The notes beneath the pieces are model-generated. The model was given only the letters and a program-made list of their open reading frames with translations. It did no database searches and was not told the DNA's origin. This document shows positions 1 to 12,959 of a DNA stretch of 64,000 nucleotides, one piece after another. This DNA is from Gambelia wislizenii (lineage: Eukaryota > Chordata > Lepidosauria > Squamata > Crotaphytidae), in NCBI GenBank assembly GCA_030847615.1, contig JAUMIR010000002.1:234503809-234567808 (forward strand), given 5' to 3'. Position 1 is the stretch's first letter. Every line of letters begins with the position of its first letter. Position numbers and translations under genes: made by a program.

Positions 1-1172
1 ACAGCCATCTCATGGCACATTAACCCAAAGTCCATGGAGGTTGCTTTGTATGGCAACCAGTTTGTATCCAATTCTTGCCATGTGGATCTGGCACATGGCG
101 GATTTCAACATGCCACTAGCCTCCAAAATGCTCCCACCACCACCTGGTTTGGTGAAATAGCAGTCGTGGCTGGTGGCTTCCACATCAACGTGATGGTAAA
201 TCCACCCTGGGTTGTAGTCTAAACTTTAAAGGGGCTATCCAAAGTGCTGACTGCTATTCCTCAGCCAGGTTCAAGACCTTGGATTGCTCCTTTAAAAGTT
301 CTGACTGAAACCCAGAAAGAGATTCACAGCCCCACTGGCACCAACCCACCAACCACCACTGTGAAGTCAACCAGTAGCTGTGCAAACCTGGCACACTCAC
401 CACACAGAGAACAGTCCACCTAATTTGACTTTAAAACAACCATTTGGGGTCCAAAGAGTATCAACCTGAGGCTAAATAATCACTTTTTAAAATAAGTTTG
501 GTTTCAGCTGTAAATTCCAGCCACACATATCAAGTCTAGAACAGTGGTGGTCAATATTTGTGGCACACATGAGATTGACACCTTTTTTCTTATTCTCCTA
601 TTGTATTTTAGTTGTTTATATTATTGGAATAGTTATAATTGTTTTATTCTGTAACCTTTTCTAAAGTGCCATGCACATCAAATAATAATAATAATGATTA
701 TGATTATGATAATAATAATAATACTAACCATAATGGAATGCCTCCCCTTGGTGGTCTGACTGGTGCCAAAGTTGACTTCTTTCTGGTGTCAAGACAAAAC
801 ATGGCTTTTTCTTAAAGCCTGCAGGGACTAATTTATTTCAAGGTATTTAAATTCATGGTTTTAAATTGTTGTAGCTTTTAAGGACGTTGCAGCTGTTGCC
901 ATGTTCAATATGTTTTCATCTTGTGCAAATTATTTATGCCCTCAGTCTGGACCTGTTGCAAATCCTGAGATCTTATGACAAAGGGCATGATAGAAGTGTT
1001 GTCATTAATAAAATAATCAGAGGGGCTAGAAGGAGAATGGGGATCTTTGGACGCCCCATAGCCTATGCTGTGGGGCTTGCAGGTCCTCTGCTTAGCACTA
1101 TAAAGCCTTATAGAAATGTAAGTGCTATTGCTAAATAAAACACTGATTTGTCTGCCTCTTCTGTCCACATAG
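1..1172 (+). other. Intron 2 of keratin A (right part)
   Basis: 1-840 aligns almost base for base with 11980-13065 in intron 2 of copy B, apart from indels. From about 840 to 1085 copy A has unrelated sequence. Homology resumes in the tail of the Sauria SINE (about 1086-1135, TAGAAATGTAAGTGCTATTG) just before exon 3. ATAATAATA runs at 682-722 mark an old LINE 3' end. Confidence 0.8.
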
Positions 1173-4100
1173 ATATGAAGATGAGATCAACAAGCGTACA
1201 ACTGCAGAAAATGATTTTGTCACACTCAAGAAGGTGGGTATTTGTTTATCGCATAACCCACCACAATGCAAAGGGGAGAAGGCTAAGGTGACAAGGAGCA
1301 GTCCTTTGGCATGAATAGTATTAGGTCTATTCCTTTGCTACTATGCTGGAGGCAAGTCCACAAATCTTGGAAATTATTAAGTTTATATTATGTCTCCAAA
1401 AAGAAACAGAAACATTCACAAAATTTTGCTATATTCATTGCTATGAGTAATTCACAAGTGTGTGTGGGGGTGTGGGGGTGTCATGGTGTGTTCCCCTTCA
1501 ACTTCTGATCATCTAGCAATGAATTTCCAGATTTTGTTTCAACAATATCTTGCCTTCCCCCCACCCACCCCCTCCCCAGGATGTGGATACGGCCTACATG
1601 ACCAAAGTAGACCTAGAATCCAAGGCAGCTGCTTTGAATGATGAGATCAACTTCCTCAGACTCCTGTATGAACAGGTAAGGATTACTCTTATTCTCTTTA
1701 AACTGTCGTGCTCTGTGCAGACTGCCAAAGAACCCAGTTATTTATCTGCTTTGCTGTTCTCCCACAAAGGGTGCCCGGTTGAGACGTTTCTGTGGATAAT
1801 GGGAATACTACCAAATAGCTACAGCACTATTATTTTGCTGTTGCTGTCTTCCATCCAGGGCTATCATCAGCTTCTCTAATGCAGAATTTTGAGGCAAACC
1901 CTGATGTTTTTCAAAGAGCAAAAAGCCAACACACACACCATAGCAAGGAATGTCAAAGAAGCCTCCAACTCTCCCTCTACATCTTTTCCGCAGAGAATTT
2001 CCAATACATCTGCACGAAAGATTAGCAATATTTCCCAAGAATGAGATTTCCCATTACATCTTTAAATTGGCAGTTTCAGATACAGTGAAACTGAGGCAAA
2101 CACTAATGTTCCTGCTGAGGTAAAAGATCTGAGGAATATTAAGGAAATTTAAGTCGTTCCCCCCACCAAAGAAAAAAGAAAAGAAAAAGTGATTCTGCAT
2201 ACACCTATTCCCAACATTACAATGAAATCTCACCTGGTGTAGCTTCTAGTTAATGTCTGCTGATACAGAATGCCTCCATGGCCTCCATGAGGAATTACTG
2301 ATCTTCCCAACATTACAGATTGTGCAAGTTTCTAGCCTTTTCTGATAGAGAGAAAAAGATGAACATTGAAATGTATGAAATTTCAAGAGGACAGAGACCT
2401 AGGCTGAATTTCCAGGAATAACAGAGTGGGGCTGAGGGTCATGCACAGCTCTTTATTTCCATTTCCTATGGGTTTTGCTTCATGGTTCCAATTTGCACAA
2501 TTTACGGATGTTCTGTCTTCATACCTTTCTTGGAAAATAGGAATCTTGGAAGCAGAATTAATTATGCAGTGTGTGCAAAACTATCATGATTTCCTTATTT
2601 GCATAGTTCGATACAGTTTAGAGTTTGTTTGCTCCTGGGTTGGCGTGGGAATTTGGGGGCAGGGACATGCATAGTTCAATATGTAGCTTTTATCGTTATA
2701 TCATCTGCAGGAAATTGCACAGCTGCAGTCACACATCTCCGACACTTCTGTGGTTCTGTCTATGGACAACAACCGGAACCTTGACCTGGACAGCATCATT
2801 GCTGAAGTTAAAGCCCAATATGAGGAGATTGCAAACAGGAGCAGGGCTGAGGCTGAATCATGGTACCAAAGCAAGGTAAACTGTCATAAAATAACCCTGC
2901 TGATTCATATTGGATTGGTTCTGACAATAAACCACTTTCCCCTACTACAAAATGAAAATAGCTTGGCTTATTTTTCAAGGCCAAATAGTGGCAATTGCCT
3001 CCTACCCACTGGCCAGGGAAGCAGAGGCATGCTGGAGCTATTGGGAAATGTGAAGATCTGATCTCTTCCTCCCCTCTTCAGCATGGTGCGCAGCATACTG
3101 AAAAGAAAGAGCCTAATAGCTCTGAGGAAATAATATATGCCCCATAGGTATTGCAAGAGCCGTGTATACGGTAATCAATAGGTATGATTGCTCCAAATGG
3201 AATGTACCTTTAGTTGCTGTGTTTGTTTTCTGTGTATATTAGTATGAAGAGCTCCAGGCTACTGCTGGGACACATGGTGATGACCTTCGCAACATCAAGA
3301 ATGAGATTTCAGAACTCAACCGAACAATCCGGAGACTGAGTGCCGAAATTGAGAATGCGAAAAAGGAGGTATGCTATTTGTCCTCTACTAATATTATTAT
3401 TGTATCATCGTTTTGGGCCTCTCATCCACAGGAAATCAGATTCAGTTTTTGGAATTTGGGTTCTCATCCCACCCCCAGAGCCCGTTATTTTCCTCAGCTG
3501 AAGTGGTTTTGGCCTTTTCACATTTGGCCCTTTCTCCACTCTCTAGAGCAGAGGTGGGCCCCTCGGACAGCCACGTACAAATAGGATCTGCAGGGGAAGG
3601 CTTTCTCTCCGTCCCACCACCATCCCAGGCTCCCCGCTTTCCCTTCGCCAGCAGGCCTTTGACATATAATTTGGCTTTTATTGGGGTGTGTTTTTAGGCT
3701 ATTTATATGTTTTATGCTCTTTTTATGGGGTTTTTACTTTATATGTTTTCAATTGGTTTTAATTGTGATTTTAATTGTTCTGTGAGCCACCTTGGGTCCC
3801 ACTTTGGGAAAAAGGCGGCATAGAAATTGCACAAACAAAAAACATACCCTACCACACACGCCTGCAAAGCAAAATCATATTTTGCCCCCAAATGGTCCCA
3901 AACACCCTCCAAGGGGCCATGGGTGATATTTTTGCCATGGTTTTAGGTCTCTGTGGGCCCAGGAGAAAGAAACCTTTTTTTAACAACAGAAAGTGGAATG
4001 GAGTTTCATTTCCAGTTTACTTTCAGGTTTTTTTTTAAAAAAAGCCTTTCTTGGGCCTAAATTGGTCCAGTGGTGGAAAACATGGTGGAAATGACCCCCC

Positions 4101-6332
4101 CCCATATATCTCTAGAAGGCATTTGAGGGTATTTTTGACCCGTTGGGGGCTAGACACAAAGGTCTAGAGCCTTAATTTTCTACCTTTATGTGGTATCGCT
4201 ACGTGTCATGAACATCATTCTCATGCTGCAATGACATCAGTGTTCGGAGCATATCAGTCTTAGCATTGCTGGTGCAACAGCAGGAAGGTTTCTCTGTGCA
4301 GCTGTGGCACTTTTCACCGGCGACATTCCCTTAGCGACATCAGTGTGCATTGTAGAGCAACATAAAGAAAAGATTTCTGTGGTTCGAGGAATGGACCCCT
4401 AAAGTTAATGCCTCTTTGGTCCCCCCCCCCATATAGAATGAAAGGCTGCAGGCAGCCATTGCTGAAGCGGAAGAACGTGGTGAGCTGGCTCTCAAAGATG
4501 CAAGGCAGAAACTGGCTGAGCTTGAGGATGCTCTCCAGAGAGCAAAACAAGATATGGCCCGCCAACTGAAGGAGTACCAGGAGCTGATGAATGTCAAGCT
4601 GGCCCTAGATGTTGAGATTGCCACCTACAGGAAGCTGCTGGAAGGAGAGGAATGCAGGTCAGTGAAATATACCCCTAACACCCACTAACACACACATCCT
4701 TCAATGCTCCATGTTGATAAACAGCTTGACCTCTGTTTTCGGTACTCAGTCTCCAACCTGAATTGGTATTGCCATTTCACACCTTTTTACCATGCTCACT
4801 ATAAGATATTTAGGTGACATTTTGGAAGCTCTGGGGTGATTTTAAGTAACTGCCTGTCTTGAAGCTCAAATGGAGGCCTTGGTTCTCCTCAATCAACAAT
4901 AGGAAAGCTAAGCTGTTACCCATTTCAGGACAACCACATAGTGATCTGTGGCAAGTGAAAAGATGGAGAAAGTCTTTCCCCCTCCTCTTCTTCACCCCTC
5001 TTCCTCCTCCATTCCTCCCCCCTCTACTTCAAATGCAGCAGAGGGGGGACATACATCCCCAGCTCCCTCTTCTAGGCCATCAGATCTGCTGGTTGCTGCA
5101 TTACGCATCAAAGGCTCTAGGAGCTTAGAAAAGACTTGCAAACCATGGACATCAGGTGTGTCGCATTTGCCAGCTTTTTCCTGAGCCTGGTGTAACCTCA
5201 TCAGTGGCATGGTCTCTCTTTACGCTCATCCTGACCCCTGCCAACTAACTTCCTCTCCTGAAAGCATAGGATACAACAGCAACCAATTGTGGATCTTTCA
5301 GCTCTCAGGCCTTGGAGCTAGTTATGATTTTGTCAGAATATTCAAGGGGGCAGCCAGCTCTTCCAATCTGCAGGGAGTTTAGACACTGTGGTTTCGCCAT
5401 GCGCACGGCGAATCAAGGTATTGTTTGGGACAGTTCTTGGGAGAGAAGTGGTGAAGGTGGTTTTGTAGTTTGCTGGAGCCACACTAGACATCCAAACTAC
5501 TCTCCGGGGCATTTCATAGGTATTAGCAAAGTTTTACAAAAGACCCGAGCAAATTCTATGCACCACATAACATGCTATGGGACTTCCAGACTTTTGTCCC
5601 AATGAGCCATACAATTCCGCCTCTTTTTAAACAGCTCCAAACCCTCAGACTTGAGCTTGAATTCTTACCTCCCATTTTGTTTCCTGACAGGCTGGCTAGT
5701 GATACAGCGGGAGCCGTGAACATCTGTAAGTATCCTGTGGCTCAAAACTTTGTGTGAGGGGGGAGTGGTACCATTCAACCTACCTGTTATGCCTCTTCTC
5801 CACCCACGTTTCACGTATTCCATGCACATGCTATGTGTATTGTAGTGGTACCACGGCAGTTGTCCCAGTTCTGCACACGGTGTACCATCCGGCATTACCT
5901 GCACTGGTGCAGTAATCTAGCTCATGAGGCAACACTGAGGCCAGGTCCTTTGCAGCAGATCTGACCCACTTTCCGCCTGAGGATATTTCCCTCTCCCATT
6001 CATTTATTTTGCTTTATTGACTAGCAATTTCTGAATGAGCCTTGACATTGTGCTCTCTTCTTCTCACAGCCGTTGTGTCTTCAACTGTTTCACGTGGTGC
6101 TGCTGTAGGCAGCGGCCTTGGCTACGGCGGTGGAAGCAGCCTCAGCCTGGGAGGAGGGAGTGGTTTTGGAGTGGGAGGAGGAAGCCTGGGACTCGGGAGC
6201 GGACTCAGCGTTGGAGGCGGCGGCTATAGCTCGGCGAGTGGAAGAGGCATCGGAGGAGGAGTGAGCCTTGGAGGTGGCAGCTCCTCTAGCATGAAATTTG
6301 TCTCCACTACTCAGAAAAGTTACAGAAGCTAA
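1173..6332 (+). CDS. Type II keratin, copy A (exons 3-9; 5' part outside window)
   Basis: Intermediate-filament protein of epithelial cytoplasm; type II keratins form obligate heterodimers with type I keratins. Exons seen: 1173-1233, 1580-1675, 2711-2875, 3243-3368, 4437-4657, 5691-5725, 6070-6332. Their lengths (61, 96, 165, 126, 221, 35 bp, then a variable last exon) and phases are the classic type II keratin pattern, and every junction has AG/GT. Exon 3 begins YEDEINKRT (end of coil 1A/1B), exon 5 holds the coil 2 start, and exon 7 ends with the helix termination motif [12 protein letters not shown]. The tail is Gly/Ser-rich and ends in [12 protein letters not shown], without cysteine enrichment, so it resembles soft-epithelial K5/K6/K75-type keratins more than claw or hair types. 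It differs from copy B at roughly ten residues. Sequence 1-240 matches intron 2 of copy B, so exons 1-2 lie to the left. No frameshift or stop is seen. The orthologue cannot be assigned. Confidence 0.93.
3660..3835 (+). mobile_element. LINE 3' end relic in keratin A intron 6
   Basis: TTTTAATTGTGATTTTAATT followed by GAGCCACCTTGGGTCCCACT and GGCGGCATAGAAATTG is the common squamate LINE 3' end. An orthologous relic sits at 16365-16560 in copy B, so it predates the gene duplication. Confidence 0.65.
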
Positions 6333-6720
6333 ACCCAGACACCAGACTGCCTATTAAATGTGGTAATGGAACATGAAGCATCCTATACCTGGACCTTTTT
6401 GTCTACACAGTACACACAACTTTGTAACAGATTTGTAAAGACCTCCAGATTGTTTGCTCTCACTTGGAAACAGGCAGCACTCTGCTTTTCAAATGACCCC
6501 TCCATACTGTGCAGAGGTCTGCCTTCCGCTCATTTTGCACACATCTCTAACCTTGCTTTCCCCCTCCCTGTTGGCTTTCAGGTTAGAGGGCTACATTTTC
6601 AAATTTTCTATAAACTAGATCTTTTTGTTTATTTGTGCTCTGGGTTGTTTGAAGCCTGACTTCACTACTGTGTTATTGTGTCCAGTAAAATGCATATTGT
6701 AATTGATAAAGTTGTTTGCT
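6333..6720 (+). other. 3' UTR of keratin copy A
   Basis: The stretch after the stop codon is nearly identical to 18425-18810 behind copy B. Neither copy has a canonical AATAAA here; the best candidate is the variant AGTAAA near 6684, about 30 nt before the homology drops. The cleavage site is inferred. Confidence 0.6.
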
Positions 6721-7202
6721 CTTTTTGAATACCTCATACAAATAGGAAGACATGTAGATTCCAACACTGTTTAAAATGATTCTTAGCCCTTCCAAAGCAG
6801 ATGTAAAGAATCTGAGGTGCTTTTGCAGGGCTTTACAATAGAGTTAGGGAAACAGACGAGGATTATACTGTTTGTAGCTGGTGGAGGCAATAGTGACTTG
6901 CCTAAAGCCCTCTAGTGAGTGTGTTTAAAGGAAGATTTGAATTGGGAACCCCTTAGCTCACCTCTTGACCAATGGGATAGCTAGCTAAATAATAAAATAG
7001 CTAAACTGGTTAACCTAAAAACAGTCCAGCCATTCACCTGGGACTATCACACGGGGCAAAATTTTGCTTATTTCAACACAAGAATGCAGACAAACCACCA
7101 CTTTAAATATAAGTTGGACAAGAGATTGCTTAATCCTTAGATGGTCTCCAACAAAATCAAGTGAATGTCTTAGTACTACAAAAAGGCATGCCATCCTTCT
7201 CT

Positions 7203-7420
7203 TTGTTGTCATGATGTGCCTTTGTCTACTCTTATAGTGGCCATTTCTTAGGGTTTTCTCAGCAGGATTTCTCCACAGGTTTGCCATTGCCTTTTTAGGC
7301 TGAGAGAGTGTGACTTGTCCAAGGTGACCCTGTGGGTTTCCAAACCTGAGTAGAGATTCAAACTCTAGTTTCCCAATGTCCTAATCCAACCCTCAAACCA
7401 CTAGCTCTCCCATGCTGGCA
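7203..7420 (-). mobile_element. tRNA-headed CORE/MIR-like SINE (old copy)
   Basis: In antisense it shows the CORE-like GAGAGTGTGACTTG, the GTGGGTTTCC block, and a diverged tRNA head (AACCACTAGCTCTCCCATGC). More diverged than the copies at 23.5 and 51.8 kb. Confidence 0.65.
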
Positions 7421-7965
7421 TCTTTCTCTCCTTAATGGATTTTCTGTGTTATGAAAGAAAACAAGATGGAAGCAATAGTGGAGCAACACAAAAGGACTAC
7501 CAATGGAAGGTGATGACATCTAATTCCCCCAACGCACAACTCCATGAATGAAACAAACCAACAGAATGAAACAAACCATTGTCTGTTGGCCATTGGAAGT
7601 CTTTACCATGCTAAACAGCAATTTCATTTAGATGTACAAAATACACTTCATACTGGTAAACTTCAGAAAGTTGTTGAAACATCTGAAATGTATGTGAAGT
7701 AACACCAAAGAAACAAAACACTAACATGATTTCAGACAACTATCCTCTCTACTTTACAAAACACTTTTTGGCCTAAATCTATTTGCTAGGCCCAACTAAA
7801 GGGGCAGAGAGTAAACCTGGAAGACACTTTTCAGCAGTATTCTACTAAGGCTGGCAGGGAAAGCATTTAACTTGAATTTAAATCATAACATAAACTTAAT
7901 AGCTAATCCCTCCAGGCTAATTCTCCAAGGGACCCAGTGATAGCTTCCCTCTACTGTCTCACTAT

Positions 7966-8691
7966 GGGCTTGTCTACACTGGGGGCAAAAGTCCAAATGG
8001 AGCAGCCCCGATACCTGTCACTCTGCACCGACAGCAGGTAGATTGTCGAAACATGTCCCCACATTCTCAGGTTGCTCAGGTCCACTGCCACTGTCTTCCT
8101 CCTCCATCAGCTTCCTGGCAAAAGACCTTTTCCGAGCTCTAGTTCGCCATCAGCTCCCTGGATTCAGTGGTGGGGGTGTCGGGAAGAGCATTTCCCTGGA
8201 TGTCAGCTCCCAGACTAGAACAGAAGGTTTCGTTCCTCATCTGCATTGTGGTTGCTGGTGTACAGTGTTTGCTCTGAGGCAAATAAGGGGCCCATCCATG
8301 TGATCTGAGCACCTTGTTTGCCTCAGAGCAAGCCTCTGTCTGCCAGAGGTGGCGGGGCCAAAGAGGAAAGAAACCTTTCTTCACCATTCTGCGCCAGGAA
8401 CTGGCCCGGACATTGAAGGAAATGGTGGTGCCTTCCAGGCAGCAATCTGTCCAGCCTCTCCCCTGACCCCCCCCCAAAAAAAGTCCAGGGTGAAAATACC
8501 AGAATTTCCAGAAAACTAAAGAACGAACAGTGAGGGTTGTTTTTTTTTAACCTGGGTTAAGGTCGTAATGCCTCGAGTTTGGTACAGATAGGGTCATACA
8601 TCATGTGACATTATCATACCCGATTCGGGGATAAAGCTTTATCTCACTAGATTTGGGGAGGGGTGTTTTTTTGCTTTGTGTAGACAAGCCC
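7966..8691. mobile_element. TIR DNA element (GGGCTTGTCTACAC ends), 726 bp
   Basis: Perfect 14-bp inverted termini GGGCTTGTCTACAC and GTGTAGACAAGCCC. No transposase is seen, so it is non-autonomous. It contains sequence (about 8333-8430) that is repeated in inverted orientation at 8780-8875, outside the right terminus. Confidence 0.85.
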
Positions 8692-9303
8692 TGTGTTGTA
8701 CTCAGGAGCCCACTGACTGATCTCCAAACATACATGGTATCCAGGAGCAGCCCTGCAGACGGAGCCTGGACCTGTAGAGGTGCCACCGTTTCCTTCAATG
8801 TCCGAGCCAGTTACTGGCCTAGAATGGTGAAGAAAGGTTTCTTTCCTCTTTGGACCTGCCACCTCTGTAGAAAAGAGCTGTGGGGGCAGCCCTCTCCACC
8901 AGCCCTCCTTTAGCAACCACATGACCTCTCGTTTATCCAACTCTACAAGCCTGAAACTTATGAAGCTGCTAGCCTTGGGCTTGCTTTCATTTTCTTTAGA
9001 TTTGTCCATAGAGAGGGATTAGGCATGCCCATCCCTGCCTTTTCTTTGTCTCTGTCAGGGAGGATGGTGGAAAACAAGACATCTCCCCGCCCCATGGGTC
9101 TTGTGAAACTGGTTGGTTAGCAGCTTGTAACACCTGCTTCCTAACTTCTTGTTCTCCCACCTGAGAACAAATTGAACTCATTAACATCATCTACCTCCTT
9201 TGCCTAGAAGAGAGGCTAAAGAAGGTGATCATTATTCCCAAATGACACAGAGACACAGAGTTTAGGCTGTCCTTATTCACAACCAATCCCACTTCCTCAA
9301 GAA

Positions 9304-9333
9304 TATAAATGAAAGAAGGGCTTGAGAACACAA
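9304..9333 (+). promoter_or_regulatory. Probable TATA box and start region of keratin copy B
   Basis: TATAAAT begins at 9304, about 126 bp upstream of the keratin B ATG, so transcription would start near 9330-9335 and give a 5' UTR of about 95 nt. The UTR is pyrimidine-rich and free of upstream ATGs in the keratin frame. The call rests on motif and position only. Confidence 0.6.
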
Positions 9334-9429
9334 GCACACCATCCCCCGCTGAATCCACTCTGTGTGTGCCTGTTCTCTCTCCATCTCTGGCTTCTCCATT
9401 TTCCTTCTTCGCACTCCACTCAGGCTAAA

Positions 9430-12400
9430 ATGTCTCACCAAACCACCCTCAAGATCCAGAGGAAAGGCTTCAGCAATTCCTCCGCCATCCTGCCTAGCAC
9501 TGGCCGCACCAGCTTCAGTTCGTGCACAGTCTCCAGGGGCGGAAGCTGCGGCGTCGGTGGTGCTGGCTTTGGTAGGGTTGGTGGTGGCGCTGGCTTCGGC
9601 AGCCGAAACCTCTACAATTTGGGTGGATCTAAGAGGATCTCAGTCATCGGGGGAGCTTCTGGTGTTGGTTACAGTGGCAGCATTGGTGGTGGCTATGGGT
9701 TTGGTGGCGGCAGCAGTTATGGGCTTGGCGGAAGCGTTGGTGGTGGCTATGGGGTAATTGGAGCTGGTTTTGGTGGAGGAATGGGTGGCCCTGGCTTCCC
9801 TGTTTGCCCACCTGGTGGGATCCAAGAAGTGACTATCAATCAGCACCTGCTGGCACCCCTCAATCTGGAGATTGACCCAAATATACAGAGAGTCCGTAAA
9901 GAAGAGAGGGAACAGATCAAGACGCTCAACAACAAATTTGCCTCTTTCATTGATAAGGTAAGAGAATGGGATTTCCATGCCCTCCAACTGTCCCAAATTG
10001 GCAGGGACAATCCTGATTAATCCTCGGCCATCCCATGTTTTCAGTTGCTTTTAAAAATGTCCTGGTTTCTCCCTCCTCTTCCCATTTCCCCCCTTTCCCC
10101 TCTGCTTACTTCAACTGCTGCAGTCGGAGTTCAAAGTGCAAAAGTAGTTTGCACTCCATTTAATCAGCAGAGAGGAGAGGAGAGGAGAGGATGGCCCTTC
10201 CCAGCAGGTTCAGGCAGAAGCAAACTGTTGCAGCCTCTCCTAGTGTGTGTGTTCTTCCTCATTAAAAAAAATGCCATCTTGACCACACATGCCCCAGTTT
10301 TCAGCTATGAAATAATGGAAGAGTATGGATTTCACAGATGCTTTCTTTTGTCATTGCTAAGCACTAAAGTAGGTCTAACAGTTGAAGAATCCATCTACCG
10401 CCTCTTCTAAAATCCTTGCTCATGTCACTATCGATGTTAGCAGGAAGATATTGGCCATTTGGACAGTGCAATGTTGCAAACGCTTTATTTGCTTTATTCC
10501 TATGCTGTTACCAGGATCCTAACGTGCAGGAATTGTATAGCAGTGCCTTTCTTGGTATGGAAATAAAATGATTGGGAAAGTGTCTATAGTTTTGATCATA
10601 TTATGCCTGAAATGGAAATTTGAGGCAAATTTGGCAGTTCCTGCTTGGAAAGATGATCGGAATATTCAGTAGTTTCAATAAGGCAGCTGTTCTAGGCAAC
10701 TTTATTGGGAAGCTGGTCCTCTTGAACTCTTAGTGAGCTTGCTTCTTATTAAATATTTATAAATTCGAGTAGCCAATTTTGAGGGGTCCTCCATAATCCT
10801 TACTTGGATAACTACTGTATGTCAAGATGTTGTTAGGCACATAACCAAGACATTTTTAAAAAATTAAGTTGATAACTTTAGTCCCGAAAAGTCAAGCTTT
10901 CATAAATAACATGGGTTCCAGCTCAGAGGTCTTTCCCTTGAATTGATAGAACATGGCTGGAGCAACAAAAGAGTCATAATGAGCAGTAATGACACACAGG
11001 GGAGAATCAAGACAGGACTGAAGATGCATGCATGATGAGGCTTGTGTTGTTCTCCATTCATTCATTCACGGTTATAGCTTGCTTCGTCCCAAAGTCGTAG
11101 CACAGTTACAACACATTAAAAAAAAAAAAATTATTTAACAGCCTGTGCATATGCAAGGTAAGTGTCCCAAGATTCAGTGGGGCTTAGCCTCAGGTAAATA
11201 TGCATAGAATTTCAATATTAAAAAGCCCTGTTCAAAGTCCAGAGAAGAACAACTGGTACTACTAAAAACAATACACAAAGAACACACCCCAATTTTCAGT
11301 CTTCTATAGTGCAGTGAGTTCCCAGCCTTTGGCCCTCCAGATGTTGTTACTGAACTTCGGCTCCCAGAATCCCTGGCCATGCTGGGTGGGGTTTCTAGGA
11401 GTATGAAGTCCAAACCACCTGGACAACTAAAGTTGGGAATCACTGTTCTAGTGGTTTCACCTTGATGCCAACATCCAGGCTGAGCGGAGGGAAAGAGGGA
11501 TGCTCCCTTAAAGGATGCCTTGCCCTGGGCTCAGGTGAATTTCCAAGAGAGAGTGGGAGGAAATGCCACAACTGTGTTGGAGCTAGGGGTGCTGAAAATG
11601 CACTGCTTAAAGCCCCCACTGACATTTATCTTTTTTCAATGCATGTTGTTAGAATTTGGGACCTTTTTGCTTTCAGGTACGCTTCCTTGAACAGCAGAAT
11701 AAGGTGCTGGAAACGAAGTGGACCTTGCTTCAGGAACAGGGTCAGAACCCCTTTAGAAACAGCCTGGAACCTCTTTTTGAAGGTTACATCAACACTCTGA
11801 GGAAAGAGCTGGATATCCTGGAAAATGACAAAGGGAGACTCCTTGGAGAACTGAATAACACGCAAAACCTGGTGGAGGACTTCAAAAACAAGTAAACCTT
11901 CTTACAAACTCTTCATTCCTTCTTTCCCTCCTACACCCTGGTCTCTTTCTACTGCAACTGAAGCCACAGTCCTCATGAACAGCCATCTCATGGCACATTA
12001 ACTCCAAAGTCCATGGAGGTTGCTTTGTATGGCAACCAGTTTGTATCCAATTCTTGCCATGTGGATCTGGCACATGGCGGATTTCAACATGCCACTAGCC
12101 TCCAAAATGCTCCCACCACCACCTGGTTTGGTGAAATAGCAGTCGTGGCTGGTGACTTCCACATCAACGTGATGGTAAATCCACCCTGGGTTGTAGCCTA
12201 AACTTTAAAGGGGCTATCCAAAGTGCTGACTGCTATTCCTCAGCCAGGTTCAAGACCTTGGATTGCTCCTTTAAAAGTTCTGACTGAAACCCAGAAAGAG
12301 ATTCACAGCCCCACTGGCACCAACCACACCAACCACCACTGTGAGGTCAACCAGTAGCTGTGCAAACCTGGCACACTCACCACACAGAGAACAGTCCACC

Positions 12401-12925
12401 TAGTTTGATTTTAAAACAACCATTTGGGGTCCAAGGAGTATCAACCTGAGGCTACATATTCACTTTTTTAAATATGTTAGGTTTCAGCTGTAAATTCCAG
12501 CCACACATATCAAGTCTAGAACAGTGGTGGTCAATATTTGTGGCACACATGAGATAGTACCTTTGATGGGCACCTCATAGTTCCTACAACATCTCCCAGG
12601 TCTTGTTTCCCACCCGCTCTAAGTCTATTGCCTAAGCAATATTTATCTGCCCAAGAACTGAGGCCTGCAAGAAGGGTCACCTCCGTATCCCACCAGTGGG
12701 GGCAATATGAAGCGGGAGGACATAGGAGATGGCTTTCTTGGTGGCAGCACCTCAATTAATGTTTATATCTTTATTATATTTGATTACCTGTTCTGATTAT
12801 TTTTTTTATTCTGCATTATTTGTATATTTTTTTCTTTTTCTCCTATTGTATTTTAGCTTTTTATATTATTGGAATAGTTATAATTGTTTTATTCTGGAAC
12901 CTTTTGTAAAGCGACATACCTATCA

Positions 12926-12959
<34 letters not shown>

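Larger units (their letters stand above)
6721..9303. other. Intergenic spacer between keratins A and B
   Basis: 7628-7910 matches 19089-19375 behind copy B, showing that the duplication extended past the gene. The spacer also holds the SINE at 7203 and the TIR element at 7966. 6780-7200 and 8900-9300 show no recognised feature apart from the keratin B promoter at the right end. Confidence 0.7.
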
